A stretch of DNA of 31,805 bases from an uncultured Lachnospiraceae bacterium (GTDB taxonomy: Bacteria; Bacillota; Clostridia; Lachnospirales; Lachnospiraceae). The DNA lies in contig CAJUNB010000030.1 in NCBI GenBank assembly GCA_910587635.1, positions 1 to 31,805 on the forward strand. Reading direction: 5' to 3'. Positions 1 to 6,578 of this stretch are shown here, one piece after another. The position numbers and the translations under genes are program-made. The notes below the pieces were generated by a model. The model saw nothing but the letters and a program-made list of their open reading frames with translations, was not told the origin of the DNA and searched no databases. The stretch's first letter is position 1; each line of letters begins with the position of its first letter.

Positions 1-230
1 CATTATATCATGTGCTTCGCACATGTCAGATGCCCATTCGGGCGGGTATCTGTGCACATTATATCATGTGCTTCGCACATGTCAGATGCCCATTCGGGCG
101 AGTATCTGTGCACATTATATCATGTGCTTCGCACATGTCAGATGCCCATTCGGGCGGGTATCTGTGCACATTATATCATGTGCTTCGCACATGTCAGATG
201 CCCATTCGGGCGAGTATCTGTGCACATTAT
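1..230. repeat. 56-bp tandem repeat array, four full units plus a partial
   Basis: Four contiguous 56-bp units begin at 1, 57, 113 and 169, and a few bases of a fifth begin at 225. The units are identical except at unit position 45, which reads G, A, G, A in order, giving a 112-bp higher-order period. Each unit holds a perfect hairpin (CATGTGC-TTC-GCACATG, 9-25 in unit 1) and a second stem-loop around GCCC-ATTC-GGGC (32-43) that can pair in an outer or an inner register. The palindrome TGTGCACA spans each junction. There are no spacers between units, so this is not a CRISPR array. The array may continue to the left of the window. The stretch 231-325 between array and recombinase gene is AT-rich; I see no clear promoter in it. 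Confidence 0.97.
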
Positions 231-325
231 ACCATAAGTCTTCTTCCGGGAAAATACTGTTAATTTTTTTCTACAATTTTTATAAAGTTAATGAAAGAAA
301 GACAAAAAAAAGGTATACTTACCAT

Positions 326-1390
326 ATGGAAAACAGTCAAAATTATCACGAACAGGAAAATAAAAAAAATATATTGCGAATGCGGGAAGTGTTATCCACA
401 CTCCCCCCTTTCTGTAAGCAATTCTTCCGTGGAATGGAAAATCAGATTTCTGCCAGAACCAGGCTGGCCTATGCATATGATATCCGGCTTTTTTTTGAAT
501 TTCTCCATGAGACTAATGGTATCTATAAGAAAATGGACATTGTAGATTTTCCTATGTCTATTTTGGATGAAGTGGGCCGGGAGGATGTGGAAGAATATAT
601 GGAATACCTGTCTCTTTATGTCAGAGACGGACAGGAAATTACCAACGACGAACGGGGAAAGGCAAGAAAACTGGCTTCACTCAGAAGTTTTTATAACTAT
701 TTTTTCAGTAACGAACTGATTGGCAATAACCCTCCTGCCCTTGTACCGATGCCCAAACTGCATGAAAAGGAAATTGTCCGTCTGGATCCCAATGAAGTGG
801 CCGTTTTGCTTGATCAGGTGGAGGACGGTTCCAAGCTCACAAAAAATCAACTGCGCTTTCATGAAAAGACAAAGATACGGGATCTGGCGCTGCTTACGCT
901 TTTGCTTGGTACAGGAATACGTGTTTCAGAATGTGTTGGATTGAATATTCAGGACGTGGATTTTGACAATATGGGGATTAAAGTTCGTCGAAAAGGCGGC
1001 TATGAGGACGTTGTCTATTTCGGTGAGGAAGTAGAATCTGCTCTCCTGGCCTATCTGGAAGAAAGAAAGCATATTGTGCCTCTTTCCGGCCACGAAGAAG
1101 CGCTTTTTCTTTCCATTCAGGACAGAAGGATTACGGTCCGCGCCGTGGAGAAGCTTGTCAAGAAATATGCTTCTCTTGTGACCGGGCTGAAAAAAATCAC
1201 CCCTCATAAACTCAGAAGTACATATGGTACAACTTTATACCAGGAAACGGGTGATATTTATCTTGTGGCGGATGTCCTCGGACATAAAGATGTCAATACT
1301 ACCCGAAAGCATTATGCGGCAATGCAGGATGCCAATAAACGGAAGGCAGCCAGAACTGTTCGACTCAGAGAAGATGTAAATCCTAAATAA
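326..1390 (+). CDS. Tyrosine recombinase/integrase (XerC/XerD-like)
   Basis: This encodes a 354-residue site-specific recombinase of the phage-integrase family, which cuts and rejoins DNA through a covalent phosphotyrosine. The N-terminal half (about 30-135) is a SAM-like core-binding domain and the rest is the catalytic domain. The active-site set is visible: Arg199 in TGIRVSE, Lys223 in RRKGG, His294 and Arg297 in HKLR, His320 in LGH, and nucleophile Tyr330 in KHYAA. I chose ATG 326 because the reading frame upstream of it runs through the tandem repeats; AGG about 12 bases upstream is a weak ribosome site. Length is slightly above the XerC/D norm (about 300). It lies directly upstream of lexA, with no excisionase or phage genes nearby, so a housekeeping role is as likely as mobility. 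The substrate site is unknown; the adjacent palindromic array is one untested candidate. Confidence 0.9.
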   Translation: MENSQNYHEQENKKNILRMREVLSTLPPFCKQFFRGMENQISARTRLAYAYDIRLFFEFLHETNGIYKKMDIVDFPMSILDEVGREDVEEYMEYLSLYVRDGQEITNDERGKARKLASLRSFYNYFFSNELIGNNPPALVPMPKLHEKEIVRLDPNEVAVLLDQVEDGSKLTKNQLRFHEKTKIRDLALLTLLLGTGIRVSECVGLNIQDVDFDNMGIKVRRKGGYEDVVYFGEEVESALLAYLEERKHIVPLSGHEEALFLSIQDRRITVRAVEKLVKKYASLVTGLKKITPHKLRSTYGTTLYQETGDIYLVADVLGHKDVNTTRKHYAAMQDANKRKAARTVRLREDVNPK

Positions 1391-1401
1391 TTATAATATT
1401 T

Positions 1402-1415
1402 CGAACAAATATTTG
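1402..1415. promoter_or_regulatory. LexA-like operator 1 upstream of lexA
   Basis: The site CGAACAAATATTTG fits the Gram-positive LexA (Cheo) box core GAAC-N4-GTTY at 7 of 8 defined bases; the right half has A for G. It lies just upstream of the inferred lexA -35 and abuts a second box, which suggests autoregulation. The assignment is by consensus only. Confidence 0.6.
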
Positions 1416-1428
1416 GAATATACGTTTG
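1415..1428. promoter_or_regulatory. LexA-like operator 2 overlapping the lexA -35
   Basis: The site GGAATATACGTTTG matches GAAC-N4-GTTY at 7 of 8 defined bases (T for C in the left half). It shares its first base with operator 1 and its last three bases lie inside the -35 hexamer, so a bound repressor would block RNA polymerase. Confidence 0.6.
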
Positions 1429-1454
1429 CTTTTTGCTCATTTATATGATATAAT
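1426..1454 (+). promoter_or_regulatory. lexA promoter
   Basis: A perfect -10 TATAAT (1449-1454) is preceded at 17 bp by a weak -35 TTGCTT (1426-1431). Transcription would start near 1461, leaving a leader of about 54 bases that contains the GCCC-GAAT-GGGC hairpin. Confidence 0.65.
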
Positions 1455-1483
1455 AATAACAAGCACCTGCCCGAATGGGCATC
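1445..1483. repeat. Diverged inverted copy of part of the 56-bp repeat in the lexA promoter/leader
   Basis: Read in reverse complement, the 56-bp repeat contains ATGATATAAT, then 14 bases, then GCCCGAATGGGCATC. The lexA upstream region has the same 10-mer at 1445-1454, then exactly 14 bases, then the same 15-mer at 1469-1483. The first block includes the lexA -10 and the second forms a leader hairpin. The 14 bases between agree at only about 6 positions. Common origin is inferred from the two blocks and their identical spacing. Confidence 0.75.
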
Positions 1484-1514
1484 CGTTACACGATTATGAC
1501 TGGGAGGTAATATT

Positions 1515-2135
1515 ATGAGATATGGCAAAATCAGTACCAAACAAAAGGAAATTTTAGAATATATCAAACATGAAATTTTATATACGGGATATCCGCCCGC
1601 AGTTCGGGAAATCTGTGAAGCAGTTCATTTAAAATCCACTTCTTCCGTGCATTCTCACCTGGAAACACTGGAAAAGAACGGATATATCCGCAGAGATCCT
1701 ACGAAGCCAAGAGCGATCGAAGTATGCGACGATTCTTTTCAGATGGTACGTACAGAGACAGTGAGCCTGCCGGTTGTTGGGACAGTGGCTGCCGGTACGC
1801 CTCTCCTTGCGGAAGAAAATATTACCCAGTATTTTCCGGTACCTGCCGATATGGTACCTGCAGGGGAGCCTTCTTTTGTACTGAAAGTGAAAGGAGATTC
1901 CATGATTAATGCAGGTATCTTCAACGGCGATCAGTTGTTTGTTCAGATGTGTAATACGGCACACAATGGGGAGACGATCGTGGCTTTGATTGACGATTCT
2001 GCCACTGTAAAGACTTTTTACAGAGAAGATGATCATATTCGCCTTCAGCCGGAAAATGACACGATGGAGCCGATTATTGTAGATGACTGTAAGATTCTTG
2101 GAAAAGTATACGGTGTCTTTCGCCTGTTTTCCTGA
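1515..2135 (+). CDS. lexA: SOS repressor LexA
   Basis: LexA represses DNA-damage genes and is inactivated when RecA-ssDNA filaments trigger its self-cleavage. The 206-residue protein has an N-terminal winged helix-turn-helix (about 1-70) and a C-terminal S24-type peptidase domain. The Ala93-Gly94 cleavage bond lies in VAAGTP, with nucleophile Ser129 (GDSM) and general base Lys166 (ATVKTF). GGGAGGT lies 6-7 bases before ATG 1515. Length is typical of Gram-positive LexA (about 200-210). Two LexA-like boxes over its own promoter imply autoregulation. It converges with rsfS, leaving a 16-bp gap. Confidence 0.98.
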   Translation: MRYGKISTKQKEILEYIKHEILYTGYPPAVREICEAVHLKSTSSVHSHLETLEKNGYIRRDPTKPRAIEVCDDSFQMVRTETVSLPVVGTVAAGTPLLAEENITQYFPVPADMVPAGEPSFVLKVKGDSMINAGIFNGDQLFVQMCNTAHNGETIVALIDDSATVKTFYREDDHIRLQPENDTMEPIIVDDCKILGKVYGVFRLFS

Positions 2136-2172
2136 CAAGAAAGAATCCTGTCTATTCTGTCAGACTTTTTTT
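2132..2172 (+). terminator. Probable intrinsic terminator of lexA
   Basis: CTGACA (2132-2137) pairs with TGTCAG (2158-2163), extended by GAA/TTC across a one-base bulge, and is followed by a run of seven T (2166-2172). It overlaps the lexA stop codon and the 3' end of rsfS on the other strand. The loop is long, so efficiency is uncertain. Confidence 0.5.
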
Positions 2173-2508
2173 CTCCACTACTTTACCGTCTCTCCAAATA
2201 CGATCCAGGTCATAGAAAAGTCGGTTTTCCTTATCAAATATGTGTACGATAATATCCCGATAGTCCATCAGTACCCAATTTGCTGTCTGATAGCCTTCCA
2301 TTTGTTTCAAAAGAAGACCGGCTTTTCCCAGTATCTCTTCCACATGATCTGCCAGTGTCTGTATCTGGCTTCTGTTTGTTCCATTTGCTATGATAAAATA
2401 ATCTGCAATGGTAGAAATATCGCTGATATCAATAATATGAATGTCTTCCGCTTTTTTATCTTCCAGTGCTTCTACTGCAATTTTAGCAAACTCTTTTATA
2501 GATTTCAT
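2152..2508 (-). CDS. rsfS: Ribosomal silencing factor RsfS
   Basis: RsfS (DUF143/Iojap family) binds ribosomal protein L14 on the 50S subunit and blocks joining with 30S, lowering translation under starvation. The 118-residue length and the conserved core (ADYFIIANGTNRSQ, then DYRDIIVHIF) fit the family. The start ATG 2508 has GAGGGG upstream and overlaps the yqeK stop codon as ATGA, which indicates translational coupling. It is the last gene of the obgE-yhbY-nadD-yqeK-rsfS string. The yqeK-rsfS neighbourhood is widely conserved in Firmicutes. Confidence 0.96.
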   Translation of the reverse strand: MKSIKEFAKIAVEALEDKKAEDIHIIDISDISTIADYFIIANGTNRSQIQTLADHVEEILGKAGLLLKQMEGYQTANWVLMDYRDIIVHIFDKENRLFYDLDRIWRDGKVVEKKSLTE

Positions 2509-3092
2509 AAATTCCCCTCTTTTTTGTAATAATCATAGGTTTTTTTAGTCATTGGGTCGATATCACTCTTAAGTGTCTCCAAATAAGAAAGCGTATCTTC
2601 TAATATTTTAATAAGTGCCTGGTCCAAATCTACAAAGGCAAGTTTACGAATAACTGCCAGATTGGGCGCCTGTTTCCGGTTTGGCTCAATGTAATCGGCA
2701 ATATATATGATTTTTTCCAGTTTTGTCATACCGGGTCTGCCAGTAGTATGATTCAGAATTGCATTGACAATATCTTTTTCCCGGACACCATATCGTTCCA
2801 TTGCCAGAAAACTTCCCACTTTGGCATGTAATAGAAAAGGATTTTTAGCTTCTATCTTATTTACATGAATGTTGTGCTTCTCACATATTTTTAATTTCTG
2901 TGGATTTTTCAGGCATTTGGCACAATCATGGAGCAATCCTGCCAATTCAGCATTCTTTACATTTTCCTCGTGACACATGGCAAGACAGCTTGCCGTATAA
3001 GCCACTCCCAGCGTATGCTCATAGCGCTTTTTATCTAGTGTCTTCTCCATTGCCTTTCGAATCTTTGAAATGTCTGCCTGCTTTAATTTCAT
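2505..3092 (-). CDS. yqeK: HD-domain symmetrical Ap4A hydrolase YqeK
   Basis: YqeK proteins hydrolyse bis(5'-nucleosyl) tetraphosphates such as Ap4A symmetrically to two ADP, clearing alarmone-like dinucleotides. The 195-residue protein shows the HD metal ligands in order: His26 (RYEHTLGV), His55-Asp56 (LLHDCAK), His89 (LLHAKVG), His115 (NHTTGRPGM) and Asp133 (IADYIEPNR). The GRPGMT and IEPNR motifs are family signatures. It starts 4 bases after the nadD stop and overlaps rsfS by 4 bases. Function comes from the family, not from direct data. Confidence 0.95.
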   Translation of the reverse strand: MKLKQADISKIRKAMEKTLDKKRYEHTLGVAYTASCLAMCHEENVKNAELAGLLHDCAKCLKNPQKLKICEKHNIHVNKIEAKNPFLLHAKVGSFLAMERYGVREKDIVNAILNHTTGRPGMTKLEKIIYIADYIEPNRKQAPNLAVIRKLAFVDLDQALIKILEDTLSYLETLKSDIDPMTKKTYDYYKKEGNL

Positions 3093-3096
3093 CCCG

Positions 3097-3771
3097 TTAT
3101 CGCCCCTGTTCCCTTTTTTCTATAGCTTGTCCGTTTTCATAAAAATGATGTTCTTTGATGTATTGTTCTACTGCCTGGGGAAGTAGTTCATGGACAGATA
3201 TTCCTCCTGAGATTGCTTTTCTGATTTGCGAAGAGGAAATATCGATATGGTCCGACGCAATCAGACGGATATCTGCTTGATACAGTATTTTTAACTGTTC
3301 TATCTTTTTTTTCAACTGTTCCAGTGAAACCCCGGTGCGATATGCTGCCAGAACCGTTACAGAACAAAAAATATCTGCAGGATCTTTCCAGTTTTCCATG
3401 GAAAATACAGTATCTGCCCCTGTTAAAAAGAAAAATTGTGTATCTTTTTGCTGCTTTTGCAGTTCTCGAATTGTCTCATGGGAATAAGAGTTCCCTTTCT
3501 TTTCTATCTCGATGTTGGAAACACGGAAACGGGAATTTCCCTGTATGGCAAGCTGTACCATCGCCATCCTGTCCCTAGCCGGGACAATTTCCTGTTGATT
3601 TTTCATATAGGAAATACCACTGGGGATAAAAAGAACCTGATCCAGTGATGCGACAAGCATCGCTTTTTCGGCCAGCCGAAGATGTCCCAAATGGACAGGA
3701 TTGAACGTTCCTCCCAGTATCCCTACTTTTTTGCAACTGTTTTTTTCTTTGTTTTCCATAGGGGGTTTCAT
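3097..3771 (-). CDS. nadD: Nicotinate-nucleotide adenylyltransferase NadD
   Basis: NadD transfers AMP from ATP to nicotinate mononucleotide, giving deamido-NAD in NAD biosynthesis. The nucleotidyltransferase signature GGTFNPVHLGH is at about 20-30, and ISSSQIR near the C-terminus is the second ATP-binding motif. I chose ATG 3771 (224 aa) because it overlaps the yhbY stop codon as ATGA, suggesting coupled translation; neither it nor the alternative ATG at 3759 (220 aa) has a good ribosome site. The reading frame stays open further upstream but there overlaps yhbY, so the longer form is unlikely. Confidence 0.95.
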   Translation of the reverse strand: MKPPMENKEKNSCKKVGILGGTFNPVHLGHLRLAEKAMLVASLDQVLFIPSGISYMKNQQEIVPARDRMAMVQLAIQGNSRFRVSNIEIEKKGNSYSHETIRELQKQQKDTQFFFLTGADTVFSMENWKDPADIFCSVTVLAAYRTGVSLEQLKKKIEQLKILYQADIRLIASDHIDISSSQIRKAISGGISVHELLPQAVEQYIKEHHFYENGQAIEKREQGR

Positions 3772-4067
3772 GCTAGAGGAAGGATGATACGGGGCTTTTC
3801 TTTGTCCGGTTTGTAGAGAACGATTTTTTTCCCGATCACCTGGACAACTGTAGATTTTGTCCTCTCTGCCAATGCTGCCGCGATTTCTCGAGGATCGTCC
3901 ATACAATTTTTTAACACAGTAATTTTCACCAGTTCTCTCGTATGAAAAGCTTCTTCGATCGCCTTCGTTACTTCCGGGCTCAGGCTTGCCTTACCGATCT
4001 GGTAGACAGAATGTACGGTGCCTGCCAGTCCTTTCAAATATGCCCGCTGCTTGCTTGTCAATTTCAT
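3768..4067 (-). CDS. yhbY: YhbY-type ribosome assembly RNA-binding protein
   Basis: This small (99 aa) CRS1/YhbY-domain protein is of a family that associates with pre-50S particles. The start MKLTSKQRAYLKGLA is the family signature, and VYQIGKASLS followed by HTRELVKITVLKN is the RNA-binding fold. ATG 4067 has AGGAG about 10 bases upstream; the frame extends further upstream but without family similarity. It lies 10 bases after obgE and overlaps the nadD start. The obgE-yhbY-nadD order is common in Firmicutes. Confidence 0.95.
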   Translation of the reverse strand: MKLTSKQRAYLKGLAGTVHSVYQIGKASLSPEVTKAIEEAFHTRELVKITVLKNCMDDPREIAAALAERTKSTVVQVIGKKIVLYKPDKEKPRIILPLA

Positions 4068-4077
4068 AACCAATCTC

Positions 4078-5367
4078 CTATTTGTAATAATCAAAAGAGA
4101 GTCCATACATACGGACCGTATCGCCTTCCTGGATGCCAAGAGCTTCCAATTCTGACAGGATACCATTTTCCTTTAAAAAATTCTGGAAAAATACAAATCC
4201 CTTTTCACTCTCCAGATTCGTATAGCCTAGCATCTTTTCAATACGGGGGCCCTCTATTACATACTCTTGCTCTTCTTTGTCGTATGTGACTGTATAAGGA
4301 TCGTTCCCATACGTGATTTCCGTTTCCGGGAAATATTCCTGTTCAAATATGACAGGAACATCTTCCATTGTATCCAATGCACTGCTGACATAATACAGCA
4401 TTTCTGTCACCCCCTGCCCACTGACAGCAGATATGGGAAATACCCTGACACCCTTTGGCTCGAATTCTGCTTTCAAACGGGAAACAGGATCTACCTCCTG
4501 ATGAGAAATAGCATCTATTTTATTGGCAGCTATGATCTGCGGACGACTTGCCAGATCTGTATTGTATTTTTTTAGTTCCCTGTCAATGGCATAGATATCC
4601 TCTATGGGGTCTCTTCCTTCTGTAGAGGCGGCATCCACGATATGAATCAGGAATTTTGTACGTTCGATATGACGCAGAAACTCATGACCAAGTCCGACAC
4701 CTTCAGAAGCACCTTCTATCAATCCTGGGATATCCGCTATTACAAATCCTTTTGCATCGGGCATATCCACTACACCCAGGTTGGGATTGAGGGTAGTAAA
4801 ATGATAGTTGGCAATTTTCGGTCTGGCATTGGTCACTCTGGACAACAGCGTAGATTTTCCCACATTGGGAAATCCCACCAGGCCCACATCTGCGATTACT
4901 TTCAACTCCAGTAAAAGCTCCAGTTCCCTGGCTGGTTGTCCAGGCTGGGCATATTTGGGCGCCTGCATGGTAGATGTGGCATAGTGCTGATTACCGTTTC
5001 CTCCTCTTCCGCCTTTTAACAGGACCTGCCTCATATTATCACCGGACATATCTGCAATTACTTTATTGCTCTCTGCCTCTTTGATAACCGTTCCGGCAGG
5101 AACTTTGATAATGATATCTTCTCCGTCTTTTCCACGACAGTTTTTTTTCTTACCGGTTTCTCCGTCCTGTGCTTTATATTTGCGGATATGGCGGAAGTCA
5201 ACAAGCGTATTCAGACCTTCGTCCACGACAAAGATAACATCCCCACCATGGCCGCCATCTCCTCCGTCCGGTCCGCCATTCGGTACATATTTTTCCCGGC
5301 GGAATGAGACATGTCCATCTCCGCCTTTTCCGCTTCTGACATATATTTTCGCTCTGTCTGCAAACAT
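4078..5367 (-). CDS. obgE: GTPase ObgE/CgtA
   Basis: Obg is an essential GTPase in late 50S assembly and ppGpp/stress signalling, and in Bacillus also in sporulation onset. The 429-residue protein has the glycine-rich OBG domain (1-158, with GGPDGGDGGHGGDV), the G domain (G1 GFPNVGKS at 165-172, switch region TTLNPN, G3 DIPGL at 212-216, G4 NKID) and the Gram-positive OCT domain (about 350-429). GAAGGAGA precedes ATG 5367. A strong terminator lies between rpmA and this gene, so expression needs read-through or a promoter in the short gap. Confidence 0.98.
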   Translation of the reverse strand: MFADRAKIYVRSGKGGDGHVSFRREKYVPNGGPDGGDGGHGGDVIFVVDEGLNTLVDFRHIRKYKAQDGETGKKKNCRGKDGEDIIIKVPAGTVIKEAESNKVIADMSGDNMRQVLLKGGRGGNGNQHYATSTMQAPKYAQPGQPARELELLLELKVIADVGLVGFPNVGKSTLLSRVTNARPKIANYHFTTLNPNLGVVDMPDAKGFVIADIPGLIEGASEGVGLGHEFLRHIERTKFLIHIVDAASTEGRDPIEDIYAIDRELKKYNTDLASRPQIIAANKIDAISHQEVDPVSRLKAEFEPKGVRVFPISAVSGQGVTEMLYYVSSALDTMEDVPVIFEQEYFPETEITYGNDPYTVTYDKEEQEYVIEGPRIEKMLGYTNLESEKGFVFFQNFLKENGILSELEALGIQEGDTVRMYGLSFDYYK

Positions 5368-5392
5368 AGAGATCTCCTTCTGACTTTCCTAT

Positions 5393-5428
5393 CAAAAAGG
5401 CTTCAAACAATGGATGTGTTTGAAGCCT
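5393..5428 (-). terminator. Intrinsic terminator between rpmA and obgE
   Basis: On the - strand AGGCTTCAAAC pairs perfectly over 11 bp with GTTTGAAGCCT around a 9-base loop (stem arms at 5418-5428 and 5398-5408), followed by TTTTT (5397-5393). It lies 13 bases after the rpmA stop and about 25 bases before the obgE start. Confidence 0.85.
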
Positions 5429-5441
5429 GAAATCATTCGTA

Positions 5442-5726
5442 TTATTGTTCTACAGGATAAACGGAAGCCTGTTTCTTGTCTCTTCCTTTTCTCTCAAATC
5501 TCAGAACACCGTCAATCAGTGCGAACAAAGTATCATCTCCGCCTCTTCCTACGTTGACACCAGGATGGATCTTAGTACCACGTTGTCTGTAGAGAATATT
5601 TCCTGCTTTTACAAACTGTCCGTCAGCCCTCTTGGCTCCCAGTCTCTTCGCTTCGGAATCTCTGCCATTCTTTGTGGAACCAACTCCCTTTTTATGAGCA
5701 AAAAACTGAAGATTCATATTGAACAT
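5442..5726 (-). CDS. rpmA: 50S ribosomal protein L27 (with cleavable N-terminal extension)
   Basis: L27 reaches the peptidyl-transferase centre through its N-terminus. This 94-residue form begins MFNMNLQFFAHKKG; the NLQFFA extension is typical of Firmicutes and must be removed after FFA by the Prp protease, exposing HKKGVGSTKNGRDS. The protease gene lies immediately upstream, 4 bases away. AAGGAGG is well placed before ATG 5726; ATG 5717 is a possible internal start but would shorten the known extension. Confidence 0.98.
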   Translation of the reverse strand: MFNMNLQFFAHKKGVGSTKNGRDSEAKRLGAKRADGQFVKAGNILYRQRGTKIHPGVNVGRGGDDTLFALIDGVLRFERKGRDKKQASVYPVEQ

Positions 5727-5730
5727 AGGT

Positions 5731-6060
5731 CTACACCTCCTTGAAATCCAATTTCAGATATTTTCCATTGTATTGCTTTTCCACGTCTTTCAAACCAAGT
5801 ACCATTGAATCCAACAAAAGTTTTGTTTCCGCCGTAGGATGCTCAGACAGTTCGAAATATATATCGCCCTCTTTTTCGTTCTGCGTACATATAAATTTCT
5901 GATTGCCAAAACATTCTATGGAATTGATCGTATTGATAACGAGAATGGAAATCGCTGCACATACGATATCACTTCCTGCCTCTGCATAGTCTGCATGTCC
6001 ATTACAATGGAAACTTTTATAGATTCCAGTATGTGACGTGGATACGGTTATCGTTGTCAT
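5731..6060 (-). CDS. prp: Ribosomal-processing cysteine protease Prp
   Basis: Prp (YsxB family) removes the N-terminal extension of L27. The 109-residue protein shows the catalytic pair His22 (CNGHADYAEAGSDIVC) and Cys34, at the positions described for the staphylococcal enzyme. It sits between rplU (21-base gap) and rpmA (4-base gap), the standard Firmicutes arrangement. The ribosome site before ATG 6060 is weak (GGGAAA). Confidence 0.95.
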   Translation of the reverse strand: MTTITVSTSHTGIYKSFHCNGHADYAEAGSDIVCAAISILVINTINSIECFGNQKFICTQNEKEGDIYFELSEHPTAETKLLLDSMVLGLKDVEKQYNGKYLKLDFKEV

Positions 6061-6081
6061 ACGCTTTCCCGTCTGGTTCAG

Positions 6082-6387
6082 TTATGCATTGATCTTGTCA
6101 ATTTTGACCTGTGTGTATGCTTGCCTGTGACCGTTTTTCTTGTGATAGCCGGTTTTTCTTTTGTATTTGTATACAATGACTTTCCGTGCTTTGTCATGTC
6201 TCATAACTGTTGCTGTAACAGAAGCAGACTTTGCATCGGAACCAACTTTCAGCTCACCATCGCTTACGGCAAGAACCTGATCGAATGTAACAGTATTTCC
6301 CGCTTCTACGTCCAATTTCTCTACTCTGACAATATCGCCTTCTGAAACTTTATACTGTTTTCCGCCGGTTGCAATTATTGCGTACAT
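6082..6387 (-). CDS. rplU: 50S ribosomal protein L21
   Basis: L21 binds 23S rRNA and is an early-assembling 50S protein. The 101-residue length, the start MYAIIATGGKQYKV and the tail YKRKTGYHKKNGHRQAYT are diagnostic. It is first in the rplU-prp-rpmA operon, with TAGGAGGTG before ATG 6387. A leader of about 80 bases separates it from a good vegetative promoter and may be an L21 autoregulatory leader. Confidence 0.99.
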   Translation of the reverse strand: MYAIIATGGKQYKVSEGDIVRVEKLDVEAGNTVTFDQVLAVSDGELKVGSDAKSASVTATVMRHDKARKVIVYKYKRKTGYHKKNGHRQAYTQVKIDKINA

Positions 6388-6469
6388 AGGGCACCTCCTA
6401 CTTATCTTTACTCGCTAACTGTGGTGATGTCTTTGATTGACATACTTTAAACCTCGCTATGCGGCATAC
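6388..6469 (-). promoter_or_regulatory. Candidate L21 leader (autoregulatory 5' UTR)
   Basis: This short leader lies between the promoter and rplU. It contains the hairpin ATGTC-AATCAAA-GACAT and two TAGCGAG direct repeats, one after TATGCCGCA and one after CACAGT. Position and size fit the Firmicutes L21 leader family (an RNA element thought to bind L21). I could not confirm the family consensus by eye. Confidence 0.4.
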
Positions 6470-6475
6470 TACTAA

Positions 6476-6504
6476 AAAATAACATATATACAGAAATCTG
6501 TCAA
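6476..6504 (-). promoter_or_regulatory. rplU operon promoter
   Basis: A perfect -35 TTGACA (6504-6499) is separated by 17 bp from a -10 TATTTT (6481-6476). A second TTGACA (6540-6535) further upstream has only a poor -10 (TAAGAA). Confidence 0.75.
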
Positions 6505-6548
6505 GATTTATTTCTTATTAACATTCATCTTTTTTGTCAATTAAACTA

Positions 6549-6578
6549 GACAGATCATACCATATTACCGTATCTGTC
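6549..6578 (-). terminator. Possible weak terminator after proA
   Basis: GACAGAT and ATCTGTC form a perfect 7-bp stem with a 16-base loop that includes the proA stop codon. The following - strand sequence (TAGTTTAATT) is only moderately T-rich, so termination is uncertain. Confidence 0.35.

Noticed and set aside
1..230. CRISPR array or coding repeat
   Set aside because: The 56-bp units abut with no spacers, so it is not CRISPR. Open frames run through it only because the unit lacks forward stop trinucleotides; because 56 is not a multiple of 3 the encoded peptide changes frame each unit, so a protein is unlikely.
23..325. N-terminal extension of the recombinase through the repeats
   Set aside because: The frame is open, but the encoded residues derive from the repeat and do not resemble integrases; ATG 326 gives a normal protein.
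326..1390. Mobile element or prophage integrase
   Set aside because: No excisionase, phage, transfer or cargo genes and no tRNA attachment site are visible; the next gene is the core gene lexA.
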